From NCBI GenBank assembly GCA_034770075.1, contig JAVJAP010000134.1:62001-126000 (forward strand): DNA of 64,000 bases, in the 5' to 3' direction. A model generated the notes under the pieces. It did not search any database. It was not told the DNA's origin and worked only from the letters and a program-made list of their open reading frames with translations. The DNA is from Aralia elata (lineage: Eukaryota; Streptophyta; Magnoliopsida; Apiales; Araliaceae). The number at the start of each line of letters is the position of its first letter. The stretch's first letter is position 1. Shown here piece after piece: positions 10,491 through 21,233 of the stretch. Both the position numbers and the translations under genes were made by a program.

Positions 10491-10783
10491 ATTGTGATTA
10501 GTTATGTTATTAGGAAACTATGAAGTGAATAAATTGTAATCCCAGTTTCTATAATGGGATAGAATGATGATGTAATTCTGAAACTTTGTGATTTCAGGAT
10601 AGATGATGTAAATAACTACGATGTTATCTCTATTATGTTTTGAAGCAGTTAATGAATAAAATGTGAAAGTTTATCAGATGCACTGTGTGTTAAGTGTTTT
10701 TTTTTATAAATGTTTAAGTTAAGACTTAAATGTTTAGGTAATTGAGCAATAGTCTAATGACGCGAATTGTTTTTAACAGTAAG

Positions 10784-11346
10784 ATGCCTCCAAGAAGACA
10801 ACCAACACGTCAACAGACCCCTGAGGGATCTACTAACAACGAAGAAGCCAACGCTAATCCTATGCAGCAGTTGGTAAATTTGTTAACGCCTTTGCAAATC
10901 AACCACAAGGTCAGGCTACAACCTTTAAAGACTTCAAGGCTGTCGGACCTCCGGAATATCACGGCACTATGAATCCCATTGAAGCTCAAACGTGGATCAT
11001 GGAGATGGAGAAGGTGTTTGATGTCGCTAGAGTCAGCGAGGACCAGAAGACGACATTTGCAACGTTTATGCTGAAATCAGAAGCTAGCTACTGGTGGCAA
11101 GCAAATAAGACTCGAGGTGGCTAAGGGATTATTCCGTGGGAGCGGTTCAAGGAGATATTTTTCGAAACCTATTTCCCGACAAGTGCTCAGAACCAAATGG
11201 AAGTACAGTTTCTAGAGTTGAAGCAAGGTGTTATGTCGGTATCTGAGTATGCTGCCAGATTCAACGAGTTGGCGAGGTTTGCGCCTTATCAGGTTAACAC
11301 GGATGAGCGGAAGGCCAGAAGGTTCGAGTAGGGACTAAAGCCCTGG
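10784..11346 (+). pseudogene. gag of chromovirus A, N-terminal part, broken
   Basis: The start ATG at 10784 opens with a basic PPRRQPTRQQTP, matching the position of C's gag start (MPRGRPRNQ). A frameshift between about 10885 and 10915 moves the capsid-like retrotransposon gag domain to another frame, where EAQTWI.EMEKVF, TFATFMLKSEA.YWW and EFAARFNELARF-like residues are seen. In-frame stops are TAA at 11122-11124 and TAG at 11329-11331. Gag would form the particle shell. The gag domain is about the same length as in C, so lesions are point-like rather than large deletions. Confidence 0.85.
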
Positions 11347-12846
11347 TTGTATAGCCGAGTTTCAATGTTTCAACTGAACTCGTTTGCGGCGGTGCTGGAG
11401 AAGGCAATTATCGCTGAAGGAGGCAGTGATGCTCTGTCTAAGTACAATCAGGAGCAGAAGAAAAAGAAGAATGAGAATGAAAACAAGGTAAGTGGTAGCC
11501 ATGGGGGCAGTAGCCAGAAGAGGAAATTGAATGATAGTAACTCTGTGGGAAGTCAACAGGGTAATCAGAAGAAGAAGATGGAAGTGTGCAGTAACTGTGG
11601 AAAGAGCCATATGGGTGTTTGTTTGAAGGGTAAGCGGGTGTGCTTCAACTGTGGGCAGGAGGGGCATATCGCACCAAATTGCCCTAATCCAAAGAAGGGA
11701 GCATGTTTCATCTGCGGGTCAAAGGATCACTTTGCCCGAGAGTGCCCTAAGAAAGCAACTACAGGTGGAGCCAGTTCAGGAAAGGGAAACAGCGGTGGTG
11801 GAGGCAATCTGACTATCACAGGACCCACGCAGCCCAATCGACCTACCACTAGAACATTCAATATGACAGTCCAGGATGCTGTGCAGTCAAAGGATGTAGT
11901 GTCAGGTATCATTGCAGTCAATAATGTTAATGCTTATGTATTGTTTGACTCGGGTGCTACTTGCTCATTTATATCCGATGATTTTGCTAAGAAATTAAGG
12001 TTACCCCAGGAAGAATTAGATTACCCTATGAACATAGAAATTGCGAATAGGGAGGTGATTCCTGTTAAGTTTGTCCACAAGAACTGTCAGGTAGATATTA
12101 AGGGTCATGTGATGACAGTTAACTTGATCCCAATTTGTCTTGGGGAGTTTGATGTTATTTTGGGTATGGATTGGTTGTTTAACCATGGGGCAGTTATTGA
12201 CTGTCAAAAGAACTGTGTAAACCTTATGACTCCGTCACAGGTAGTGTTTTATGGCAGCAAGTCGCCTAGACAAACGAGTTGTCTGACGATGATGCAGGCC
12301 AAAAAGATGTTGAGACAAGGATGTGTAGGATATCTAGCCTACATAGTCGATACCCGAAAGGTGGGTGCAAAATTGGAGGAGATACCAATAGTTAAGGATT
12401 TTGCGGACGTGTTTCCTGATGATTTGCCAGGATTACCGCCAGATAGGGAAATCGAGTTTGTAATTGATTTAGCACCGGGAACGGCCCCTATATCGAAAGC
12501 CCCATATAGAATGGCTCCGGTAGAAATGAAGGAGTTAATGGTGCAGCTGCAAGAGCTGCTAGATAAGAAGTATATTCAACCGAGCGTTTCGCCGTGGGGA
12601 GCGCCGGTGGTATTGTTGTTAAGAAGAAGGATGGGTCGATGCGTCTTTGCATTGATTTATAGAGAGTTGAACAAGGTCACGATTAAAAACAAGTACCCGT
12701 TGCCTAGAATCGATGACCTGTTTGACCAACTTAAGGGAGCAAGATATTTTTCAAAGATAGACTTGAGAAGTGGAATACCATCAATTGAAGGTGAGAAAAG
12801 AGGACATACCAAAGACGGCGTTTCGAACCAGATATGGTCACTATGA
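11332..12846 (+). pseudogene. gag C-part, zinc knuckles, protease and N-terminal RT of chromovirus A
   Basis: An open stretch of about 500 codons. It has the end of gag (EKAIIAEGGSDAL), a Lys-rich linker, three CCHC-type knuckles (CSNCGKSHMGVC, CFNCGQEGHIAPNC, CFICGSKDHFAREC; the first is short, CX2CX3HX3C), an aspartic protease with FDSGAT (about 11947), the ILGMDWL strand, and RT start (PYRMAPVEMKEL, then PLPRIDDLFDQLKGA). Between about 12614 and 12655 the frame is lost and regained, so the VKKKDGS..CIDY block is scrambled. A second deletion near 12775 removes the GYHQ frame for good. The open frame begins at a TTG, not a real start; the gene reads in from upstream. Confidence 0.88.
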
Positions 12847-13182
12847 GTTTTTTGGTTATGTCATTTGGTTTAACGAATGCGCCTACAGCATTCATGGACT
12901 TAATGAATAGGGTGTTCAAAACCATTTCTGGATAAGTTTGTGGTAGTATTCATAGACGACATTATGGTTTACTCCAAAACTCAAGTAGAACACGTGGAGC
13001 ATTAGAGGGTGACGATGGAGGCGTTAAGGCAACAGAAATTATATGAAAAATTTTCGAAATGCGAATATTGGTTGGAGCGTGTTCAATTCCTTGGGCATGT
13101 TATTGATAAAGACGGAATTTCAGTGGATCCAGCGAAAGTCGAAGCTGTGATGAACTGGGATCAGCCGAAGACACCGTCATAA
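12847..13182 (+). pseudogene. RT palm region of chromovirus A, frame-shifted
   Basis: The RT catalytic core can be read here only in pieces: FLVMSFGLTNAP-like residues near 12850-12885, FIDDIMVYS near 12950-12975 (the YXDD-equivalent box is kept), and FSKCEYWLERVQFLGHVIDKDG near 13050-13115. Frameshifts occur near 12925 (an extra base around FKTISG) and the block ends with stop TAA at 13180-13182. This links the preceding and following open stretches of one former pol gene. Confidence 0.85.
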
Positions 13183-15285
13183 GTGAGGAGTTTCTTGGGT
13201 TTGGCAGGTTACTACAGACGTTTTATTCAAGATTTCTCCAGGATCGCCACTCCGTTGACGAATTTAACAAGGAAATCAGTGAAGTTTGTTTGGACGGAGA
13301 AGTGCGAAGAAAGTTTCCAGGAACTCAAGAAGAGATTAAGTTCGGCACCTGTCTTGTCTTTACCAGATGATACAGGAAATTTTGTGGTGTACAATGACGC
13401 ATCACATAAAGGACTTGGTTGTGTGTTGATGCAGAATGGTAAAGTTATTGCATATGCATCGCGCCAACTAAAAGATTATGAAAAAGGGTATCCAACCCAT
13501 GATTTGGAGTTAGCAGCCGTAGTGTTTGCTTTAAAAATCTGGAGGCACTATCTCTATGGGGAGAAGTGTGAAATATATACAGACCATAAAAGTCTGAAAT
13601 ATATTTTCACGCAGAAAGATTTGAATATGCGGCAGAGGAGATGGATAGAATTGATCAAAGATTATGACTGTGAAATTCTATACCATCCAGGGAAGGCTAA
13701 TGTGGTTGCCGACGCTTTGCGTAGAAAAGGTCGGGAGAAACTGTTTTTGTTAACCGCTCAGGAGAAGCTCGTAGCAGAAATGGCTAAGTTGGAATTAGAG
13801 GTGAAAAATCTGGCAGAGCCTAATGAAAAATTGTTCCAAATGGAAACTCAACCAACTTTGGTGGAAAAAGTCAAGGAAGCGCAACTTCACGATGAGGAAT
13901 GTGATAAGATTCGGCAAAGAGTGCTTGAGGGAGAAGAGCTTAAATATAAAATCGATATTGAAGGATTGCTGAGATTTGAAGGCAGAATCTGGGTACCGTC
14001 AGTATTGGCAATCAGAGAGGAGATTTTGAATGAAGCTCATAGTTCAAGATTTTCGGTTCACCCGAGAAGCACAAAGATGTACCAGGATCTTCGACAACAT
14101 TTTTGGTGGCCAAACATGAAAAGAGAGGTTGCTGAATGTGTTGCGAAATGTCTCACTTGTCAGAGAGTTAAAGCGGAGCATCAACGACCAAGTGGTTTGT
14201 TACAGCCCTTGGAGATACCAGAATGGAAGTGGGAGCATATCACAATGGACTTTGTAGTAGGGCTTCCAACTACTCAGAATGGATATGACGCAATATGGGT
14301 CATAGTTGACAGATTGACGAAATCAGCGCATTTCTTGCCCATTAAAATCCGATTCACTTTGGATCAGCTGGCGAAATTATATGTTAAAGAGATTATCTCA
14401 AGGCACGGAGTTCCAGTAACAATAGTATCGGATCGAGATCCACGTTTCACCTCAAAATTTTGGAGGAGTCTACAAGCTTGTTTGGGGACAGAGTTGAGAT
14501 TGAGTACAGCCTATCATCCTCAAACCGATGGCCAGAGCGAAAGAACAATTCAAACGTTGGAAGATATGCTTCGAGCGTGCGTCATGGATTTTAAAGGCAA
14601 CTGGGATGATCATTTACCTCTGGTCGCGTTTGCTTACAACAATAGTCATCACGCGAGTATCGGCATGCCGCCCTACGAAGCATTATATGGAAGGAAATGC
14701 AGAACTCCATTATGCTGGGATGAGGTTGGTGAACGTCGACTATTGGGACCCGAGCTGGTACAACAAACTGCTGAAATTGTCAAGGTGATAAGAACCAGAC
14801 TGATAGCCGCTCAAGACAGACAGAAGAAGTATGTTGATCAACACCGACAAAATCGCGAATTTGAAGCCGGGAGCTTTGTGTTTCTCAAAGTATCACCTTG
14901 GAAGGGAAAGATCAGATTTGGTAAAAAGGGTAAACTCAGTCCGTGGTTTATTGGACCTTTCGAAGTGCTGAAACGGATGGGTGAAGTCGCTTATGAGGTA
15001 GCTTTACCTCCTGAGTTAGGTCATATTCACAATGTTTTTTATATATCAGTGCTACGACCGTATAAGTCTGATTATAAACATGTAATAGAGTATGAACCGA
15101 TACAATTCGAGAAAGATTTGTCTTATGAAGAGGTCCCTGTACAAATAGTGGATAGGAAGGAACAAGTACTTAGAAATAAAGTGATACCTTCTGTAAAGGT
15201 AATCTGGAGGAACCACAGTGCTGAGGAAGCAACGTGGGAACTCGAAGAGCAAATGATGCAGAATTACCCTCAATTGTTTGTTTAA
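13183..15285 (+). pseudogene. pol C-part of chromovirus A: RT end, RNase H, integrase, chromodomain (700 aa open)
   Basis: A long clean open stretch. Order: RT connection (FLGLAGYYRRFIQDFS, residues 4-20); RNase H with VVYNDASHKGLGCVL (about 66-80), THDLELAA and TDHKSLKYI (about 106-146); integrase zinc site H..H...C..C (about 285-330); catalytic core with ITMDFVVGLP (about 352), SDRDPRF (about 416) and HPQTDGQSERT (about 445-455), giving the D,D,E triad; the GPF/Y-type region KLSPWFIGPFEVL (about 585); and a C-terminal chromodomain (RNKVIPSVKVIW, EATWELE, about 660-700). In chromoviruses this last domain is thought to direct insertion to chromatin marks. It is part of a broken gag-pol, so no complete polyprotein can be made. 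Confidence 0.92.
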
Positions 15286-15297
15286 TTGTTATATTGC

Positions 15298-15395
15298 GAT
15301 TCTGGGGACAGAATCTTTGTAAGGAGGGGAGAATGTAACGGACGATTTAATTGCGTTGTGATTCTGGGGACATAATCATTTTAAGAAGGGAAAGA
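15298..15395 (+). promoter_or_regulatory. Polypurine tract region of A with duplicated hairpin and purine tract
   Basis: Hairpin GATTCTG/CAGAATC with loop GGGA (15298-15315) precedes AAGGAGGGGAGAA, which is followed by an LTR-like start TGTAACGG. About 60 bases on, the set repeats: GATTCTG/CATAATC with loop GGGA (15360-15377), AAGAAGGGAAAGA, then the true LTR start TGTAACGAATG. The purine tract primes plus-strand DNA synthesis; two tandem copies are unusual. Confidence 0.8.
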
Positions 15396-18275
15396 TGTAA
15401 CGAATGTAATTTTTATGATTGAATAAAAATATTTATTGGATTATATAAATATTTTTATTAATTTATAGAGTTAAATAAATAATTTATTAAGTTTTGGTGA
15501 TGTGGGTATATGTTGAGTTTAATAATGTTAAATATTATTTGAATGTGATTGTTATGTTTATTCTAATTTAATTTAATAATTAAATTAGATGATGAAAAGG
15601 TTTATTTGAATAAATGATTTATTTGAATAAGAGAATTTATTTGTTAAATGAAATTATTATTTGAGTTAATTATATTTAATTGAATTTATTTAATAATAAG
15701 TTCAATTAAATTAAATGTGTGACATTTTAAACTATATGTTATAATGTTCTATTAAAATAAATGAAAGGAGTTTTAATTTAGTTTTTCCAAACAAGGCCCT
15801 ATGATCTTTGTTTGAAAATAATGGATTATCTTATTTGTGTTTTACCAAACAAGGCCTTATGACCTTTAGTTAGAATAATGGATTATTTTTAAATTAGTTT
15901 GCCAAACAAGCCTTATGGCTTTTTGAATTTTATAACTGATGGATTAAATTAGATTTTACGTTATTATTTGTTTATTAAGTTATCAGTTTTATTTTTTTTA
16001 AATTACGTCAGTTGTAAAAAGAAAAGAAAAGAAAAGACAGAAGAGAAAGAGAAAGAGCAGAGTATTGAGAAAGTTAGAATTGAGAGCTCTGTGATTTAGA
16101 GGGAGAGCAGAGCTTTGAGTGTTGAGAGAAAAGAGAGAAATTGTGAGAGAAGCTTGGAGATTGGAGTAAGAATTCAAGCAAGGAAGCTTAATCAAACTTC
16201 CTAAGAATTAGAAGGTATAAACTCTTTACTGTATTATATTTCTAGTTCTCTGTATATTATTTACTTGCTTAAAACATGAATTACTTGGTTATAATTGTTA
16301 GAAAACATGTGTTAGATGATTATGTGATGATTATAGATTAATTGGAATGATTAATCCATAAAAGCATGTTTAGAATAGAGTTTTTTGAGTTTTACAGAGT
16401 TTATTTTCATGAGTGGTATATATGTATGAAGTTAATATTCAAATTGTTTGTTAATTGGTAAAATTATCATTTGTTTATGATTATTTGATGAAAAACAAGA
16501 ATATTGCAAGAAGAATGGTTTAAATTGGTTGAAAAATGAGTTTACAGAGTTTGATTTTATTAAAATGGTCAAAGCATGAATATTTGGTTTTAACAGTGAA
16601 ATTTTGGGTTTTAAATTGGTTGTTTATGTGTTAGAATGGTTATAATGTTTAGTAAACATGTTGGGTAAATGTTTTCTGGCATATATGATGCCTGGGTATG
16701 TTTAATTTGTACTCTGGATGGTAGAATTCAAAAAATTTGGCCAAATTTGGCCTAAGTTTTCACTGTTTCGCGAACTGGGAAGACGACAACAGAGTCTATC
16801 GCCCCGGCGATAGAAATACTCTGTGATTCTCGCCCCGGCGATAGCTTCGCCCCGGCGACGAATTCGTTATGTAAAACCTCGCCCCGGCGACAGCTTCGCC
16901 CCGGCGACAGTTTTGTTGAGCAATCCACCGCCCCGGTGGTAGAACAGTTGTTAAAAAAAATATTATTATTAATTATTAAATTGTTTTGTGGTTTTGTTAA
17001 GTTACTTTATACATGTCTAAATCCTGTATTAAAGAATTAAATGACCAATGAGTAATCATGATGATTATTAAGCTAGCATTCTTTGATTATTGAATGATAA
17101 CCGAAGTGTTATATTATAATGGGATAGAAAGCAAGCCTAGAATGTTTTTAGTCTTGTGACTAATTATGTTATTATTTTATAATAAAATGTTTAGGTTGTT
17201 TAAGGATCGTGAATTACTTAAATTTGTAATCAACGCTTGAGGCAAGTTCCTTATCTCAATTTATTACTTTTACGTTGAGCAAGTTGTTCTTTTCTTTTAA
17301 CTTGTTAATTCATTCATAACAAGTTTATTTTTATTGAGCAAGTTTATTGACCTTGGCTTATTGATATTCAAGCAAGGTTACTATCATGATTATGTACTTA
17401 AGTTTTATTCCAATCATTGTTTTATATTCAAACTTCGAGTATAGTTTCTATTGAACAAACTCTATTGATGAATTAGACTAGCAAATCCTTATTGATTCAG
17501 CTAGTCCTTAGTTGATGAGCGTTTCAAACACTTAGAATATTTTCTATTCCTGTTCCAAACCAAGTTTATTTTGGTACGGATTCAGACGATAAACTGAGAT
17601 GAACAACCCTAATATAGGGTATTACTTACGCGACAGCGTTAAAATATTTGTGCACAATACATTGTACAAAGGGCTGATCCCCATGAGTACGAGATGTTGG
17701 TCCATAGTCTATGTGACTGTTAAAGGTTACAGTAGAAATACTTGTCAACCTAGGACATAGTTCGAGGTCTTGTGACCCTCAGATATAATTTCTAAATCTT
17801 GAAATCTATTTTTCTTTGGAATCAAGTGTTCTAATGAGCTTTTAGACTTTGAACATCTATTGAGTGAGATTCAGAAATCTATTATTCCTCAGTTGAAATC
17901 CATTTCATTTAAATGTTATTGTTATCATACTTGTGAGCAATTGTTTGCTCACTCTTGCACTAATCATTGCAGCTAAGGCTGAGAAGTCGAACGAGCCGTC
18001 CACGAGCAAAGGCAAGGGCAGGATGTCAAAGTAGCAATTGATGTTTATCTGTAATCAAAGACTTGTTTTAATTTATGTTTTATTTCGCGATGATGTATTA
18101 AGGTTTAGATAACCTGGGAATTGAATGTTTAATAGTTTGGAGATGTAACCCATTTTGGGTAGATGTTTCTTTAAGTTTATTAAATTGTTGTTTTATTGGA
18201 AAGTTAGTTTTGAATGTATGTTATTGTGAACACCAAATCAGTGGGAATTAAGTACCTGGATTTGGGGGTGTCACA
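15396..18275 (+). repeat. 3' LTR of chromovirus A (2880 bp)
   Basis: It pairs with 6752-9442. It retains the 189-base stretch missing from the 5' LTR (about 17150-17345), which has GGCAAGTTCCTTA and several GAGCAAGTT units. The GC palindromes are at 16797-16943, the CTGATC hairpin at 17664-17690 (with one extra A in the 3' arm), and the CATTGCAG module near 17940-17972. Outside the deletion the two LTRs differ at only occasional positions. Confidence 0.95.
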
Positions 18276-19025
18276 TGTATTCCATGGCTCGTCGGTATGA
18301 GACCTCTCTTAGAATCTTCCATGCTAAACTTCTTTAGCATCGAGACAATGTACTTTCCTTGGGACAAGTGTAGCATCCTTTTAGATCTATCTCTATAGAT
18401 CTTTATCCCCAAAATATAGGATGTTTCACCCAAGTCTTTCATGGAGAAGTGTTTAGATAACCAAACTTTGATCGACTGTAGCATAGGTACATCATTCCCT
18501 ATCAATAATATATCGTAAACATATAATACTAGGAATGAAATAGCACTCCCACTAAACTTCTTGTACACACAAGGTTCATCCTCATTTTTGATAAAATCAA
18601 ACCCTTTGATTATCTCATCAAAACAGATGTTCCATCTTCGACAAGCTTGCTTCAGTTCATAAATGGATCGTTGTAGCTTACAGACTTGATTTGTTCCAAC
18701 CGTTGAAACAAAACCCTCTGGTTGTATCATATATACATTCTCCTCAAGCTTCCCATTGAGGAAGGTTGTTTTCACGTCCATTTGCCAGATTTCGTAGTCA
18801 TAATAAGCTGCAACTGCAAGCAAAATCCGAATTGACTTGAGCATAGCTACTAGTGAGAAGGTGTCATCATAGTGAACACCTTATCTTTGTTTGAAACCTT
18901 TTACAACTAGTCGAGCCTTGTAGGTCTCTACCTTGTCGTTCGCTCCAGTCTTTCTTTTAAAAACCCATTTGCACCCAATAGGCTTAATACCCTCAGGTGG
19001 TGAAACCAAAGTCCATACTTGGTTA
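18276..19025 (-). pseudogene. Copia H pol, reverse transcriptase part, minus strand
   Basis: On the minus strand: QVWTLV.PPEGIKPIGCKWVFKRKTGAN, the entry of Copia RT, then a frame break near 18850-18890, then an open stretch of about 190 codons with IWQMDVKTTFLNG (first catalytic Asp present), EENVYM.QPEGF, ELKQA.RRWN, FLVLYVYDILL and KDLGE..YILGIKI. The active-site YVDD box reads YVYD, so the second Asp is lost. The frame ends in element A at 18275; the protein text continues at 6751. The upstream end is cut near 19025 by array B. Confidence 0.92.
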
Positions 19026-19072
19026 GATGTAAAGTTAATTGCAAGGACGAAATTCTTTTAGGTAGGGGTGAA
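19026..19072 (+). other. Truncated internal tail with purine tract before LTR B1
   Basis: A short piece (GATGTAAAGTTAATT..., then a degenerate form of the RGRA-loop hairpin at 19037-19054, then AGGTAGGGGTGAA). It matches 25911-25957 and 37130-37175, which also precede B LTRs. So B1 was once a 3' LTR, although it also has a primer site after it. Confidence 0.75.
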
Positions 19073-19408
19073 TGTAATACCCCGAATATTTATGAGGCTT
19101 ATAAATACGATCGTATACGTTTAGAATTAGAACGTATAACCTAAAACTAGGTGTCGAGAAGTTTAAAACCTTAAGCCCTAATGAGATTCAAATTTTGTAA
19201 CATATGTGCTTAATAAAGATTGAAATGATATTTCAAAACCAGGTGTTTTTATGATTATATTATGTAAACGATGAATTAGGTCAAATAAGTTTTTTTTCAA
19301 GCTGCTTAGGCGTGCGTACATTGACAAAATAATTTGTCGTGCTTTCCACGATTTCTCCGAGAAGTTGTTGTGTCGCGCTTGGGAATGACAAAGTGATTTA
19401 TCAAGTTT

Positions 19409-19660
19409 GGAAGATATTTTCATTGAGGAGCTTAGAAGATAAGTTCAATTGTAAGCTGCATTGTCAAGCTTGGAAGATATTTTCATTGAGGAGCTTAGAA
19501 GATAAGTTCAATTACAAACTGCATTGTCGAGCTTGAATGATATTTTCATTGAGGAGCTTATAAGATAAGTTCAATTGCAAGCTGCATTATCGAGCTTGAA
19601 AGATATTTTCATTGAAGAGCTTAGAAGATAGGTTCAGTTGCAAGTTGCATTGTCGAGTTT
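19409..19660 (+). repeat. Four tandem 63-bp repeats in LTR B1
   Basis: Unit starts GGAAGATATTTTCATTGAGG and repeats at 19409, 19472 and onward, four copies with a few changes each. They lie just upstream of the TATA box. B2 lacks them and B3 has a different repeat at the same place. Confidence 0.9.
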
Positions 19661-19788
19661 TGTAGATAATTTGATGGAATATGCCAAGAATATTCAAAGA
19701 ATATGCTAGGGTGCATAGTGTAATTAATCAAGTACTAAAGTGTAATAAGTCGAATCCTTAACATGCAATTAGCGAAACTATGTTTTCC

Positions 19789-19796
19789 TATAAATA
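19789..19796 (+). promoter_or_regulatory. TATA box of LTR B1
   Basis: TATAAATA in TTTTCCTATAAATAG, kept in B2 (35260-35267) and B3 (37771-37778, in a different immediate context). It places the transcribed part of the LTR downstream, including the hairpins. Confidence 0.7.
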
Positions 19797-19959
19797 GCAA
19801 ATAAAGTTCATTTATTCCTTACCATGTTCAAGAGCAATTCAAGAGCAAAGACACTCTATATTTATATTCTGAGAGATATTGTAAGATAAAAATTATTTTC
19901 GAAGCATCGACGCGCTACGCGATTGGAAGTAAAGCTAGCAACTACAAGAGGTATACTCT

Positions 19960-20345
19960 AGTGGTTATAATTTTCATACTTTTACAAGCAGTTATAATGC
20001 CCAATTTATTTTATGTATATAGTACAAAAGTCCTATTTACAAGTAGTTATAATTTCCGATTTATTTCTCTTATAAAGTTGAAAATATACTTTTATAAGCG
20101 GTTACTATGTCCGATTTTCTTCATGTATTTAATAAGAATATTTATTTTATAAGCAGTTATAATGCTAAAATTATTTCAAATATAATAGTCGAATATTCAT
20201 TTTATAAGCAGTTATAATGCTGAAATTTATTTCAAATATAATAGCCGAATATTCATTTTATAAATAGTTATAATGCTCAATTTATTTTAAATATAGTTTT
20301 ATGAATATTCATTCTATAAGCAGTTATAATGCTGAAATTATTTGA
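19960..20345 (+). repeat. AGTTATAATGC dispersed repeats in LTR B1
   Basis: Seven or eight imperfect units of the type TTTTATAAGCAGTTATAATG, spaced roughly 50-65 bases, with TATTCATTTTATAAG between them. B2 (35440-35860) and B3 (37940-38330) carry the same arrays. Confidence 0.8.
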
Positions 20346-20489
20346 TGTATAGTAGAAGGAGTCTTATTTTATAATACCCGAAATGAAACTTAAAAGATTT
20401 AATCGTTAAATGCTTAATTAGTTTCCATGAACTTATTATCGTGTAGGATTTACAACGAACGTTTAGACCGTTATATTTATCTGTAAAAG

Positions 20490-20905
20490 ATATACGAGGC
20501 AAGTTTTCTAACCTGTACAGCTTTATATTGTGCAAGTTTTCTAACCTGTACAACTTTATATTATGCAAGTTTTCTAACCTTACTCAAGTTATGTTTGAGC
20601 AAGTTTTCTAACTTCATTTAATTTTCATATTGAATGCAAGTTTTCTATTCCTTATCTTGAGCAAGTCTTCTATTCCTTTGAATTATGTGCAAGTCTTCTA
20701 TTCCTTTAAACTATGTGCAAGTTCTCTAATCCAATTATATTCTTATAGTTATGCAAGTTTTCTATTCCCTATCTTGTGTAAATCTTCTTACTTGTTGCAA
20801 GTTTTCTAACCTTACTCAACTTATATTTGAGCAAGTTTTCTATCTCTTGTTTAATTTGATATTGAACAAGGTTTCTACGTTATGCAAGTTCTTTTAAACT
20901 TCTTT
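20490..20905 (+). repeat. GCAAGTTTTCTAAC dispersed repeats in LTR B1
   Basis: About thirteen units of GCAAGTTYTCTAWYC, usually preceded by GA or GT, every 25-40 bases. B2 has them at 35980-36345. Shorter versions occur in LTR families A and C and in both A-type solo LTRs. Confidence 0.85.
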
Positions 20906-21197
20906 TTCTTTCGTTATAGATTCAAATTACAGATAAATGTGTTATCAATTATTGTGAAGTTATTACTTCTTAATTCAACATAATTCAGGAAATGAACTGT
21001 TATTCATATGAAATTGTTGTTGCTTAGTGAAAGTATGAATTGTTGTGTCGAACCAAATTATTTTGGTAAGACTTCTAGAACTGAGATGAATTACCCCTTT
21101 GAGGGTCATTACCCCTTTGAGAGTCATATATATGTCCAGTAAATCTCGACATAAAGTGTAGTGGGCATGAGTAGGATGATATGCATACACGCACCTA

Positions 21198-21233
21198 GGA
21201 TATTGAGGAAGGTTGATCCCCTTTAAAATATCC
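21198..21233 (+). other. CTGATC-type hairpin in LTR B1
   Basis: Outer arms GGATATT (21198-21204) and AATATCC (21227-21233); inner arms AAGG and CCTT around loop TTGATCC. Equivalent to 38816-38849 in B3 (inner arms GTAGG/CCTAC) and 8832-8857 in A. Confidence 0.65.

Larger units (their letters stand above)
6752..18275 (+). mobile_element. Complete Ty3/Gypsy chromovirus A (Tekay/Del-like)
   Basis: An LTR retrotransposon with LTRs of 2691 and 2880 bp, an initiator-Met tRNA primer site, ORF1, a decayed gag-pol with chromodomain and a polypurine tract. Both flanks carry TGTAT (6747-6751 and 18276-18280), the 5-base target duplication. The host site is the pol of Copia H, whose reading resumes across the junction. 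LTR ends are TGTAACG and GTGTCACA. Confidence 0.95.

Noticed and set aside
19409..19660. Four 63-bp repeats as a possible satellite or coding repeat
   Set aside because: Stops occur in all frames of the unit, and the repeats are confined to one LTR slot, so they are a local tandem duplication.
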